A stretch of 64,000 nucleotides of DNA, taken from NCBI GenBank assembly GCA_047967505.1, contig CM106538.1. One strand, given 5' to 3'. The notes under the pieces were generated by a model. It was not told where the DNA came from. It saw only the letters and a program-made list of their open reading frames with translations, and searched no databases. This document shows, piece after piece, positions 23,380-34,898 of the stretch. A program made the translations under genes and the position numbers. How positions within the stretch are numbered: position 1 is the first letter of the stretch; the number at the start of each line of letters is the position of its first letter. Source of the DNA: Dipteris shenzhenensis. Its lineage: Eukaryota > Polypodiophyta > Polypodiopsida > Gleicheniales.

Positions 23380-24005
23380 CACTAGGCTTCAACTGCAACA
23401 CACAACTATCAAGGGACAGTTGAGTGCCAGACTAAGTGTCTAAAAGCACATCGCATGATTTTTAACTTAGGCTGCAACACACAACTATCCAGGGACAATT
23501 GAGTGCCAGACTAAGTGTCTAAGACAACGTCGCATGATATCTAACTTAGACTGCAACACACAACTATCAAGGGACAGTTGAGTGCCAGACTAAGTGCTTG
23601 AAAATATCTCTAAACTTAGACTATACCACACAACTCTCAAGGGAGAGATGAGTGCCAGAATAAGCATCTATGAAAACATCACTAAGCTTGGACTGCAACA
23701 CACAACTCTCGTAAGAGAGATGAGTGCCACCCAAGAGTTCCTACAAACAAACATTTTTATACAAACTGAGACTGCAATACACAAATCTCTTAAGAGAGAT
23801 GAGTGCCAACCTCAGGTAAAAGATAATTATTTATATTATTATTAAAATTACAAACACACGACAAAAACAGACTACAACACACAACTCTCGTAAGAGAGAT
23901 GAGTGCCAACCTGTCTACACACTTAAATACAATACAAAATAAATATTAAACAATTTAAAAAGACTGCAACACACAACTCTCCTAAAAGAGATGAGTGCCA
24001 GTCCT
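23380..24005. repeat. Right subterminal tandem repeats with internal hairpin, eight copies
   Basis: Units start near 23391, 23471, 23552, 23622, 23693, 23770, 23872 and 23962. Each reads ACTGCAACACACAACT, then a short inverted repeat, then GATGAGTGCCA or GTTGAGTGCCAGACTAAG. The inverted repeat differs between copies but stays self-complementary: CAACTATCAAGGGACAGTTG, CTCTCAAGGGAGAG, CTCTCGTAAGAGAG, ATCTCTTAAGAGAGAT. The array mirrors the position of the left subterminal array. Confidence 0.9.
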
Positions 24006-24179
24006 AAACAAAACAAGAGAGAGAAACATTAATTACTAACGAAAGACTATAACAGAAGTAAGGTGCAGTAAGGTACCTATGACGAGAGCTGGTAGGTATG
24101 GAAGTAAGCAGGAGGTAGCAGGTAGGCAAGCAGGAGGTGGTAGGTAGGCAAATAGGTGGCTCAAGAATACAGCTAGATG

Positions 24180-24245
24180 TATTCGTACGAATACCAAAAA
24201 TAACAATTGTTTCAAGTTTGTACTACGTTTATTCGTACGAATAAA
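24180..24245. repeat. Right subterminal palindromes TATTCGTACGAATA (two copies)
   Basis: The perfect 14-bp palindrome TATTCGTACGAATA occurs at about 24180 and again at about 24231. A near copy lies near the left end at 15717. The pair flanks a 37-bp spacer. Confidence 0.85.
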
Positions 24246-24335
24246 TTAGGAAAAATCATTAAATTCGTTTTAATTCGAGAAAATCATGATTTTTCGAATC
24301 TAAAAAAAATTTCGAACGAATTAATGCAACTTAGG

Positions 24336-24343
24336 TATTGGCC
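24336..24343. repeat. Right target-site duplication of the hAT element
   Basis: TATTGGCC, identical to 15559-15566. Beyond it the minus-strand LINE ORF1 resumes. Confidence 0.8.
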
Positions 24344-24704
24344 TCGTGTACAATCTCTAGCTAGATGCCCCATCTGTCTACACCTCAAATACTGGCCTGG
24401 TAAGCCTGAAACCTCCAAACGCTAACAAAGAGTACGTCCCTCCAAAGTCTCCAAGAGAATCACGTCGACGAGTCGAGGAACTCCATTGTCTGTCACCACT
24501 ACTGCCTCTGACTTTACTGGGTACTCCAAAACTATGCTGAAAGCTCATCCAATGGAAGGAAGGATGGACCTGTATTCCCTTGGAAGCCTCGAGAAGCGGG
24601 GCATCACTGGGAAGCAAGGAGCCTGGTGACTTTGAGTCCATGTCCTCCACCGTGAATCCGAGGAAAACCAAATGGGGGCCCAGGAGGATAGGGCTATGCT
24701 CCAC
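24343..24704 (-). pseudogene. LINE ORF1 N-terminal part with zinc knuckle
   Basis: A minus-strand frame contains HLVFLGFTVEDMDSKSPGSL and HPSFHWMSFQHSFG, resembling the plant LINE ORF1 domain (DUF4283 type: FxFxxxEDMxxxxxxGPW). A frame shift leads to QYLRCRQMGHLARDC at about 24348-24395, a CCHC zinc knuckle with correct spacing whose first Cys has become Tyr. The frame then reads TRGQYK across the duplicated target site into 15558. ORF1 would bind LINE RNA. Confidence 0.7.
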
Positions 24705-25735
24705 GAGAGTTAGAGCAGCATCCGGGGAGCCTAGCTGGAGGAGGAAACACCCTGTCCATAGATAGTGACCTCCTAAATGTGATCGAGTCCCTAATTTGCC
24801 TCCTCGAGGGAGTGAGGCTTACTATCCTGCCTATGACAGCCTTGTCTTGTAAGACATTCACTGCCTGCTATACATGGATAGACATTCACTGCAGGCTGTA
24901 CATGTTGCTTATCCACTGGTGATAGAAGAACTTTGACAACTCGGGGAGTGAGAGGGTGCGCTGCAATAGAGCCCCTCTAGACCAAAGGTCGCCACTAAAG
25001 TCCCACCAATAAGCAATAAACCACACCAACCACAAAAGGCGGGAGAGGAGAAAAGGAAGAAAGAAGCAAAAAGCGCCCACGACAAGAAAGCCACCAATGA
25101 ACTAGACCAGCCTTGAAAAAACACCAAAGCTCTTCCACAGGCAAGCCTCGAACACAACAAGTGAGATGTCATGAAGAAGAGCTAGCCACAAAGGACTTGA
25201 AGCTTTCTGGAAACTAGCGCGGCAGCAGCTTCCAATGTACTTCTTGAGGGAGTTGGTCAAGCAATGGAAGAGGACAATGAGCATACAATGCCAGTCCCTA
25301 GCATCAAAACTCTCCTTTGGGTAAAGAAGATTGAGGTTGCAGAGTACCAAAGGGAGAAACAGTTGACCCACAGCGGGCTGTGGGTTTGCTGCATGTGGTA
25401 ATGCACAGGGCACAGGAGGGGCCGGGCTGGAGAGGTAGCACCAAGCAGCAACCTAGCTGCAAGAGATAGCAGTCAAAGCTGCTTTGGATGCCTAGGAGTG
25501 TTCTTGCGATGGTGTACGGGCGTGTGAGCAGCAACGACCTGCTAGTAGAGATCATGAACAGGGGAACTCCCCGGGCTTGGACTATACGGTGCCACAGCCC
25601 ATACGATGGGCTATGGTAGAAGAAGCACGAAGGGAGGGGGCGCGGTATTAGTGCGCCCCTACCCTGGAAGGCTATAGCGACCCGGATGAAGGCCGGGGGG
25701 GGGTTGCAGTTGAGGTCGCAGGTAGAGGCAAACAA
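24705..25735 (-). other. Probable LINE 5' region
   Basis: GC-richer than the sequence to its right. It carries several overlapping open frames on the minus strand without recognisable domains, and ends in a G-run (25690-25705) followed by an abrupt change to AT-rich DNA. Assignment to the LINE rests on position upstream of ORF1. Confidence 0.4.
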
Positions 25736-26179
25736 TATTCAAAGTTTCTTTACTTTTTGGTACTGATGTTTACCTTTGGATGAAATTTACACACACATCA
25801 AGGTCCTTATATGCATTTATGACAACAAACTGAGCATTTGGATAATCAATTCTTGCTATAATTCAGATTTGTAGACATTTTATTGTACAGAACAAGGGAA
25901 TTTACATTTTCTATGCTATTACACACCTTTCAAAGAATTTTAGGTGTTTGGAAAGGGACTTTTATGCTTGGAGATGACATTTGAAGTTTTGGTAAGTGTT
26001 ATAGCTCCATTTCAAATCCACATCTAGGGAGTTTATTAATTGGAAAGAGCTTGTGGAAGATCAAGGCACATCCACAAAGCCACTTCCAAATACCAATAAA
26101 ATAGAAAAATAGATTGAGTATGTACAAGTCGTATCTTTTCTCACCACTTCAAGTATTCAATTCTCCCCGATTGCCCATA

Positions 26180-26679
26180 TAGTGAGTGTAACACTTTGGC
26201 ACAAGCATGGGAGATATTGTAGGATAACTTGGTGATCAATGCAAGAATAATGTTCTATCTTGAAGCATAGCTTCATTCTATGAGGATGAGAGTGGGAGAT
26301 TCACTCTCCACTCATATCACCAAGATTAAGGATATCAACAAGAAATCAAAAGCTACTGATAAGAAGACTGAGGATAAAGACTTTTTGCAAATCACTTTGA
26401 ATTCTTTGGCACCATCATACAAAAACTTTTTCCCCAACTTCAATATGGTAGCTTATGTCGAGATTCCTTAGTGCTTTCTGTAAGAGACACTCATGCAACA
26501 CATGGATGGAGATCATGGCAATGACTAAGATTTTGGATCCTATTGGCAAGAGGAAAAGGTATGGATAATTTTTTCAATATTGCATCAAATTCTCAAATCT
26601 CTTATGTGAGAAGAGGGGGTGGTGGCAATGTATATGTAAGATGAGGGGATGATAAATTGTGCCGTTGTGAACGCACATA

Positions 26680-26724
<45 letters not shown>

Positions 26725-28572
26725 GAGATTGGGCAAAATTACCAACTGCATGAAACTTGCTCAGCCAGCAAATTGTTAGAGGATCCAAAACAAAAATGAT
26801 CATGAACCAAATCCGGTTAGAAGCATAAAAATGAGCAGAGATACCACTCCAGATAAAAAGGCAAGGACTAAAAACTTGGGTTCGGCTTGGATGCTGGTAG
26901 AGTGACTACTCATGTATAGGGTCCTTAGTCAAGTCATTTGAGTTGTGTCGTAAACACATAAACAAGGCCGTAGGTCTGAGCTTTTTGTCCCTAAATGAAA
27001 TGTCATTTTTCTTCTCAGCTGTGTCGTGATTTTTATTTGACTCTTGATTTCCAACTTGAATAATCCATAAATAGTTTAAGATGTTGTGGTTGCATCGTCT
27101 ATCTTTGTGATAATGTTTCGACTTGGACAAACTTCTTTGTTGCATGATAACTTCGTTTCATTTTGGAGTCATTTTGAGTCTCTTCCTTATTTCGAATGGT
27201 AGAGAATATTACAAGATGCTGCCGGTATTTTCTGCATGGACTAAATCCCCACAACCTTAATGTCATTTTGTTGTAGTGAGTGTAATTATAGGAATTTCCC
27301 AGGACTTTGTGGATACAAACAGAGGAGAAATTGTAGTGAGAATACGTGTAGGAGTTTGCAGATACAAATAGAGGAGAAATTGTTCATTACGATGAAATAT
27401 TTGACTTTGTATATGTTAATAAAATTGGTATTTGTTTCTTATAAGCGGTTAGATGCTTTTAAAAGAAGTCTTTGAGTTCATTGAAGGCTTCATGATGATT
27501 GTGCAATTTTATCACCGGTTCTTTCAAATAGCAGTCATTATTTTCAAAAGTGTATTCTTTGCAAGTTTATGACTGGATATTCTGCTCGTTCTTATGTTGC
27601 ACAAGGAACTTTGATCATTATAGCAATGATCAAATTGATGAAGTGCTCCACTTGGTCGATTTGTGGAGGACATGGTTCTGTCTCACTCATATCTCCAAGA
27701 GCAATGTTGTTTCAATGCTTGTTTATATCTACAACTGTGTTTTCTCTTTGGCTCTTCACTACTGGTCATTAGGCATCGGTGGACGTTGCCAGGAGGTAAT
27801 TCTTGTAAGCAACGTGGAATTTTTGGGACTCATTCTCGAGGATTCATCCTAGATGTAAAGCTATCAAATGGATGTGAAGGGTATCCCTGCTACAACATAG
27901 ATTTGCAGATATCCTTGGAAGATATCATGCTACTTATCCCTTCTCTCCAATGCTACTAGTTTTTTTTTGTATGAAAGTTTTTTGTACTACTGAAGGATTT
28001 TACATCAAAGGGGTTTTCCCAGAAAGCTCAAACAACTGTTCAGCTATAGTCCCATTTTCTTGCTCATCACCAGTGTCATTGGAGTTTATAACAATTTTTC
28101 TTCACAGAGGTAGTCGTGAGCTGTTTACCAGTTGGGGAAGGATGAACATGCTATCACATCGCTTCTCTTTCTTCATGCAAGAAGTTCCATTGTTGTTGAT
28201 CTTTTTGTCACCATTTCCCTTATTTGTTGAGAGATTCTTTAGAGTCTTCTTCTTGGTTGTTAGCTGTTGTAGTAATAGCCCCTGTGGGCTTTGGAGAAAA
28301 GTTTGAGTGGATGAAAAGTATCTTAGATAGCCAATCAAGATTGAGAGCATTTTATTGGCAGCATTTTTATTTTGCTTTTGGGCCTTCATGGTCAAGCATT
28401 TTTCATTGGCAAGTATTTTTCAAAATGGCAAGAAGCCTATGCCCTATGTTTATGGGGGAATCTTTTGATCGAGGGTGTGCAAAGAAACAAGTGATGAGAT
28501 CCTCTAATTGGAAGAGGCAAGTTATGTCATAAGAGTGGAAATGAATCCCTACATGTTGGCATCAAGAGGGGA
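26180..28572 (+). pseudogene. Copia gag relic ending at a polypurine tract
   Basis: CNTLAQAWEIL, ARIMFYLEA and LHSMRMRVGDSLSTHITKIK (26190-26330), followed by LNSLAPSYKNFFPNF (about 26395-26445), match the Copia gag (UBN2) domain in order. A possible zinc-knuckle remnant, CILCKFMTGYSARSY, then NFDHYSND, lies at 27555-27640. No RT is seen. At 28565-28573 AAGAGGGGA is followed by TGTTAGAAATCCC, the usual polypurine tract and LTR start. This could be an internally deleted element; its 5' LTR was not found. Confidence 0.6.
26680..26719. repeat. (CA)n-(CT)n microsatellite
   Basis: ACACACACA directly followed by about 14 perfect CT units. Confidence 0.95.
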
Positions 28573-30550
28573 TGTTAGAAATCCCTTAAAAATGTAAGCA
28601 AGAAGTCATGGTGGGTAAGGGGATGTTGGCTAGCATGCGAGGAGCCAATGGGATGCTAGTTTATAGATTGAGGATGAGGAACTTAATTTAAAACTATGTA
28701 CATGGACGAAGTGTGTGATTGTGGAAATGAAAACCAATGTTGAAGCTGGATAGACTCTCTTGTTTTCTCTTGTCTCTCTCACTCACGTTTCCTAGTGTGA
28801 GAATATCTTATTGCGCTTTCCACAACTTTGCATCTCTCATATTTCACTACACCTTGAAAGGTAGTCATTATCATTATTTTGATACCAAGCTAAAAGAGTG
28901 ACCTGCATAAATCTTGCATTATGCATTTTTGAAATGCATAGAGTCATGATACTCTATGTGTAATTGCCGCATGGCCTTTACACTATGGCATCCACCAATT
29001 ACACAATAATCAATTGTATTTGTCATTGACAAATCAATTATGCTCTTGTCAGGACATTGAGTAGGATCCACCATAACCAGAAAAGGTACTAAAGGATTTA
29101 TCTTCATCCTTGACCTCAAACTAAAAACATGTAAATTGTGTAGCTCTTTGGGTTCAAGTGGCCTCCTAGTGCTTAGGTCCACAGGTGTCTTTTGGAGCTT
29201 CTTGCCCCGTTATAAAAAATTCCTGACACCCACTGACTTTGTTTGTCGTATTTTTTCTCTCAAGGTATTCTACTAAGTATACCTAAATTCTATAATACTA
29301 TACATGAGGGGATAAAATAATATTTTCAAAATGTGACTAAACTAAATGAATATAGAGATTTGAAGATTGAGTTCAATATACAAATATGTTACTTATAGTG
29401 AGGTTGTGAATATGGACACATTTCAAATGCATGCTTAATCACAAGTGCTACACACATTGTTTCGAAGTGATCTACTTGACATTTAGTCACCCTTTGTAGA
29501 TGGATTCTTTTGTTATCTTTGTATTAAAATATCACTTTTTTTAAATCTATGTCTACGTTAAAATATATTAGTGTGCACCCCTTATATTCTCACATATGTG
29601 ATCGCTATGGGCATCTCTACTTAGTTATTAACTCTAGGATCAGGAGGTTGATAATCTTTTGGTTTAAGGTATGCCCATGTTATGCTAGAGCCCTAGAGGA
29701 GGTTACTTGCCACCCAAAGTAACCCTTACTTGAGGGTATGTTGGTATAAACATTATCAAAACTAAATCTCCTTTACCAAATCATGTTAACTTCTTAAGTA
29801 GTGTTGTTCCCAGTTATGCCTCTCCGAGAAATGCTTTCAATCAGCTTATACATATTATATAATTTTGGTAGTAGGTTATACATATTATATATAATTTTGG
29901 TAGTAGGTCTACAATGCTGAAAATGTGCTGCAATATAACTAAAGGGAACCATTGCACATCTATAATTCATACTCATTTTTTGTGAACTCTAATTGGAAAT
30001 GATCTGTGTCATTGTGGTTAATGGTTAGAAAGGTAAATCACACAACATGAAGACAAAGTTTACCACCTTTTCAAGTAATATTTATAGTAGAGTTTTAAAA
30101 TCTCAATTTTTGCAAGATTTGGCGTCATTTATATACTCATGACAAAAGTTCCATTTAGGTACGATAAGAAACGTTACTTATGTGGTTATTCGATCATTGT
30201 TTTTAATAAGTGCTCAATTAGACTTTTTACCCCCTAGATTTAACTAACCTTTTGGAGACCATGAATTCAAAGGATCTTGGGTTATTGCAAGGTAACACAT
30301 CTAAATGAGTTTTCAAACATTCATAACATGTGAGCATGCTACCATTTTTCCATTGGAAAATTGGCTTATGTCAATCTCTACAAGCATTTCTCTACATTAT
30401 CCCTTAGACCTATAGCATGATGTATAAGTAAATTTGTAATATGGGTGGTAATTCACCATGTCAAAAAGAAAATAAGAAAAGACATTACAAAAACAGTAAG
30501 CATGGCATCATGCCTTGATAGAAAGCGGTGGAGAGTGGGAGATCTAGCAA
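28573..30550. other. Possible LTR start, then unassigned AT-rich sequence
   Basis: Starts TGTTAGAAATCCC after a polypurine tract, so the first several hundred bases may be a solo or 3' LTR. Its end is not visible because no second copy was found. From about 29250 onward nothing is recognisable on either strand. A short repeat, CATATTATATA...TTTTGGTAGTAGGT, occurs twice near 29850-29910. Confidence 0.4.
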
Positions 30551-30559
30551 ATGATCCTT

Positions 30560-31110
30560 TTTTGCAAAACGAAGTTTCATGATTGATGACTACCTATTTT
30601 CATAATACAAATTTTGTTCCATTACAAATTTCTATACAAAATTGGTGACTACCCATGTTTAGAATACAAATTTTGACTCTTTCTAAAATCACTACAATGA
30701 TTATAATAATATTCACATGCCTTCACGAAATCACTACAATTTTGACTCTTTCTAAAATCACTACAATGATAATATTCACATGCCTTTATGAAATTACTAT
30801 GATTTGTAGAAGATAGAAATTGGGCTTAAATGCTTTTTATCTAAAACACAATTTAGAAACTTACACCTAGGCATAATAATATTGCTTGTAGGAAAGGGCT
30901 CATGTCCATATATGTTTGCACAAGTACATTTGTTCCATGTAAGCTTGTATTTAGATGTTCATGCTTATGTGTCTTTTGGGGGGTAGGGGTGTAAGGGTGA
31001 TGTTGCAATGCTCTCACACAAGAAGATGTAAATTGGGTCTACATGTTCATGATTATGTGTCTTTTGGGGGGTAGGGGTGCATGGGTGATGCTGAAATGCT
31101 CACACATGCA
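30560..31110. repeat. Local tandem duplications
   Basis: TTTTGACTCTTTCTAAAATC with ATTCACATGCCTT repeats at about 30672 and 30738 (unit near 67 bp). A second pair, TTATGTGTCTTTTGGGGGGT, repeats at about 30964 and 31052 (unit 88 bp). These are simple slippage-type duplications without coding content. Confidence 0.8.
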
Positions 31111-31211
31111 CATGCATGTCGCTTGCAATGTGTGCCTAGAGGCATCATGTTTTTATGATGTTGTGAACTTTTGTGCACAACATATCTTTATGCATGAGAG
31201 AGAGGGACAAC

Positions 31212-31654
<443 letters not shown>

Positions 31655-31659
31655 GTACC

Positions 31660-33030
31660 TCATTAACTACATAATTGACTTCAATAAAAGACATATTTCC
31701 TTTTCAAAAACAATGCTTAAGTAGACCCAACTAAAACATATGCTAATGCCCTTCTGCAGTGAGATCACAAATTAGAGTTATCCAAGGAAGACTAGTCTCC
31801 AACAGCAAATTCAAATTGCTCAAAAACTAAATATAAAATTTTTCAAAAGGATTTCAAAGTTTCCACCAAGGAGCAATGAAAGTGCTATTTCCCATACCTC
31901 AACTTGCATTTTAAAGTATCCATCCTTGTAGATTTTGATAATCAAAAGGTCAATTTACAGCAATGGTCATGATAAAAAATTCACCAAAAAGTCATGATTG
32001 GAGTTGCAAACCACTTGTTTAAACCAAAAGATCATGCCAAAGATCCTACATTGCAAATCTAATGGAGAGGTGTACCAACTCACCTGTCACCATCACAACA
32101 AGACAAAAGTTAGAACATTTCATCCATGTTGTGGAAGCCAAGCTTCAATGTTGGCACACAGATATTATCCATGTCACTCACACTAGATTAGCAATAATCA
32201 AGACTTTGGCAATCTTAATTCTTTGAAAAATTGGTAGTCCATAGGGGAAAGTGCAGGGAACTCCCAAAACTAACAAATAATAATAAAAATCTTTAAAAGC
32301 GATTTCCCCATATCTCATTCTTTCTTACCGATCTTATCCCCTCTATTGGTTATCTCTAAATCCTTGAAAGCAAAAATATTTTGCTTCAAGAAATTATATA
32401 AAGGAGACATCAATGAAAAAAGAGACGGAGATAAGAATTGTTATGCACCATAAATAAAGGATTTTGTTTATGTTCAAGCCCAAATGAGCTCGGTAATATA
32501 ACAAACTAAAAATCATTTAATAAAGTCAAGAACTGCTTGTATATTAATGACATCCTTGAAAGAGTCCAAACATCTTGACATCCTTGAAAGAGTCCAAACA
32601 TCTTAAAATGCAAAACGCTATGTATAACTTATGAAGTCACAATATGAAGGATTCATCGAAACCCTATAAATCCATGTCAAAACATCCCTTGCAATATTTT
32701 GGTCATAATCATTAATTATCAACCCATTCTCAATATGCAAATGCTTCTTGCATAGAATAGTCCCAAAGTAAACAAGTACCTCCTACTGTAGTAATTATAA
32801 TCCAAACAATAAATTCCTCCTTATTCATGAATTGGAAATAATCAATTGATAAGCTAAGAGGGATTTTAGTTATTTTAAAATATTAGTAACCTTGCCTAGT
32901 CATTTACTTCACATTTAGAATTCATTATCTACATGTCATCTTCTTTAGAGAAGTATCCCTCCTCAAAACATTGAAGAAATTTATTTATAGAAATACTTAA
33001 AAATCTACAACAAGCATCCACATACATATA
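31660..33030. other. Unassigned AT-rich sequence
   Basis: No domain or terminal structure seen. A short direct duplication, ATCTTGACATCCTTGAAAGAGTCCAAAC-like (about 28 bp), lies near 32550-32610. Confidence 0.45.
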
Positions 33031-33035
33031 TATAT

Positions 33036-33770
33036 CACACACACACACACACACACACATTTTTAACTCTTCTAAGTGCCTCTCATTTAATATATTTTTT
33101 CTAGATTTTTTTATTTGGCAGTTTTCTAACTCTTCCCTAACCTTTCACTGGATATTGTTTGAACGTTTCAATGCATATCTTTCTAAATTTTCAATTAATA
33201 ATTCTCTAACTTTTTCTAATAATATTTCCTCTTTGTGATATCAATTATACTTTCCTCTTTCATTTAAAATTATGTCTTGTTGTCGCATGATTGAGGTTCT
33301 TGGATGTGGATAACCCCCTTCATGATCTTTAGTTTTGTGGCCATTAATTCTACATGGTGGGGAATGCCTCCCTTAGAAATATTTTCACTTTAATTGCTTG
33401 GTCATCCCTTGGGATATTTTAAATTAATAACTTTTGTTTTCACAATTATTGCTACCATCTCATTTCATAATCTTTATATTGTCATACTTTATTATATATC
33501 ACTTTAGAATCTGTAGAGTAGTTTTTATTCTTTGGTAAAAGTAATAACAAGCTGGGGTTAACATGCATTACCTGTCTACCCACTTGAAGCTATGTTGTTC
33601 TACCCTACTGGTGTTAAGCCATTTAAATTCAAACTAAATTGAAGTTCTTCATGTATTTATTTACCATATGTGAATAACTTCTATTTAATTTTAAAGCTAT
33701 TCTATGACTGAATCGATTGTATGGTTCATTTATTGTTGGGATTAGTAAATCTAAATGCACACATTGATCT
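33036..33770. repeat. Dispersed repeat R1, copy a
   Basis: Begins with a (CA)n run, then TAACTCTTCTAAGTGCCTCT and continues to TTATTGTTGGGATTAGTAAAT. It is repeated in the same order at 37556-38370, where copy b has about 90 extra bases that include TTGGATGGTGGCAGGTAAGT. Contains no coding domain. Its 3' part (TTTTTCAACTTGG...CCCAACTAGCC) is related to R2 units. Confidence 0.9.
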
Positions 33771-34002
33771 CCCAACTAGCCCTTGGTCGGGCTAGTACCA
33801 TACAATCATTTTTTAATTTAGTAATAGCTACTCTTTCCTTTGATTTCTAACAATTTGTCTCTTGTGCAGAAACACTAGACCCTACCAATTGGGAATTCCC
33901 ATTATGCAACCACTTATGGCAGTAATTTTATAAAACACTTTTTACACTTAGAATACTCTTCCATTTTCTATCTTAGTATACATTTCACTTTGCATTTTAT
34001 AA

Positions 34003-34720
34003 GGTGGGGAGTAAGTTCCACATGGTGGGCTTACTCCCCACCATGTGGTCTTAACCTATGGGTTGGGGGTGGGCCACACACACACACACACATGAATACA
34101 TCCCTAACTATGAATTATTCTTTTATGTACTGCCGTGAAATCTTCCCTTTACACTTTCTTTTCAACCACCCCACATACCAAGCCCACTAATCGTCCCATA
34201 CCTCCTCCCTTCTTAACCCATGTACTCATTCACTCCGTACTCCACTTGTGACTTAAACTTCACTTGTGGCTAAATTGTTTTTTAATTATCTAAGAATCCA
34301 TATGGTTGTATGTATTCCTAGGTAACGTGATAACAAGCTAGGGAAAATAGGCATTACCTGTCTACTCAAACGTAACTATGATTTTCTAACACCTAGTTTG
34401 TTTGGATGGTGGCAGGTAAGTGGACCTCGACCTCGGAACCTGGACTGCCTGAGGATTCGACATCTCTTTTCAATATTGTGTTTTTCAAACTCAATATTAT
34501 TAAGAAATTCTTAATTTTGGTCGAATTTTTTTGCAAACTCTAGTTGCATTTTTCAACTTGGATGTCTCAAACATTTTTTCCTTATATGTTTCTCTTTTTA
34601 ACTTTTTATCCCATTGATGATATTAATTGTATGGCTCAATTATTGATGGGACTTAAATCTAAACACACACTTTGATTTCCCAACTAGCCTTTGGTCGGGG
34701 GCTAGTGCCATACAATTAAT
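34003..34720. repeat. Tandem repeat R2, copy a, with hairpin and (CA)n
   Basis: Begins with the hairpin GGTGGGGAGTAAG...CTTACTCCCCACC (34003-34042), overlapped by CCACATGGTGGG...CCCACCATGTGG (34018-34048), then a G-rich GGTTGGGGGTGGGCC and a (CA)n run, then about 600 bp ending in TTTGATTTCCCAACTAGCC. Copy b starts 896 bp later. Confidence 0.9.
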
Positions 34721-34898
34721 TCACATCCATTGGATAATTCTTTAGCATGGATAATCCCTAGTCATGTTGTGACCCACCTTATTTTTTACTAACTTTTATA
34801 TCTATTTTGCAGAAGTGATTTACGCATTTACTATTGGCATTATTTTTCATTTTGACACTTATCATACAAATCCACTTTTATTCACTTATTATCAATAG

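Larger units (their letters stand above)
15567..24335 (+). mobile_element. hAT-type DNA transposon with accessory minus-strand genes
   Basis: The insertion is bounded by identical 8-bp direct repeats TATTGGCC (15559-15566 and 24336-24343), the target duplication size typical of hAT elements. Its ends are imperfect inverted repeats: the left is TAAGT (preceded by CC), the right reads CCTAAGTTG on the minus strand, and both contain GATTCGAAAAA about 25-45 bp in. Inside are a hAT transposase (+), a 10-bp-period array, a coiled-coil protein gene (-), a kinase-fusion gene (-), and tandem subterminal repeats near both ends. The exact terminal base is uncertain by two because CC occurs both in the duplication and in the terminus. 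Removing the element restores a continuous LINE zinc-knuckle frame. All genes carry stops, so it is no longer autonomous. Confidence 0.85.
8280..25735 (-). mobile_element. LINE retrotransposon, minus strand, split by two nested insertions
   Basis: Reading right to left the parts appear in LINE order: a GC-rich 5' region (25735-24705), ORF1 with a zinc knuckle (24704-24343, resuming at 15558), endonuclease (from about 14100), reverse transcriptase start (12700-12290) and the zf-RVT tail (9000-8440). Two insertions interrupt it: the hAT-type element 15567-24335 and the gag-only LTR element 9005-12217. Sequence from the RT palm through the YxDD box is missing, so an internal deletion preceded or accompanied the second insertion. 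No poly(A) end or LINE target duplication was identified, so the outer limits are approximate. Confidence 0.8.

Noticed and set aside
28875-28895. TTGATACCAAGCT as a minus-strand primer-binding site
   Set aside because: Only eight bases match the tRNA-Met complement and no minus-strand gag or LTR end adjoins it.
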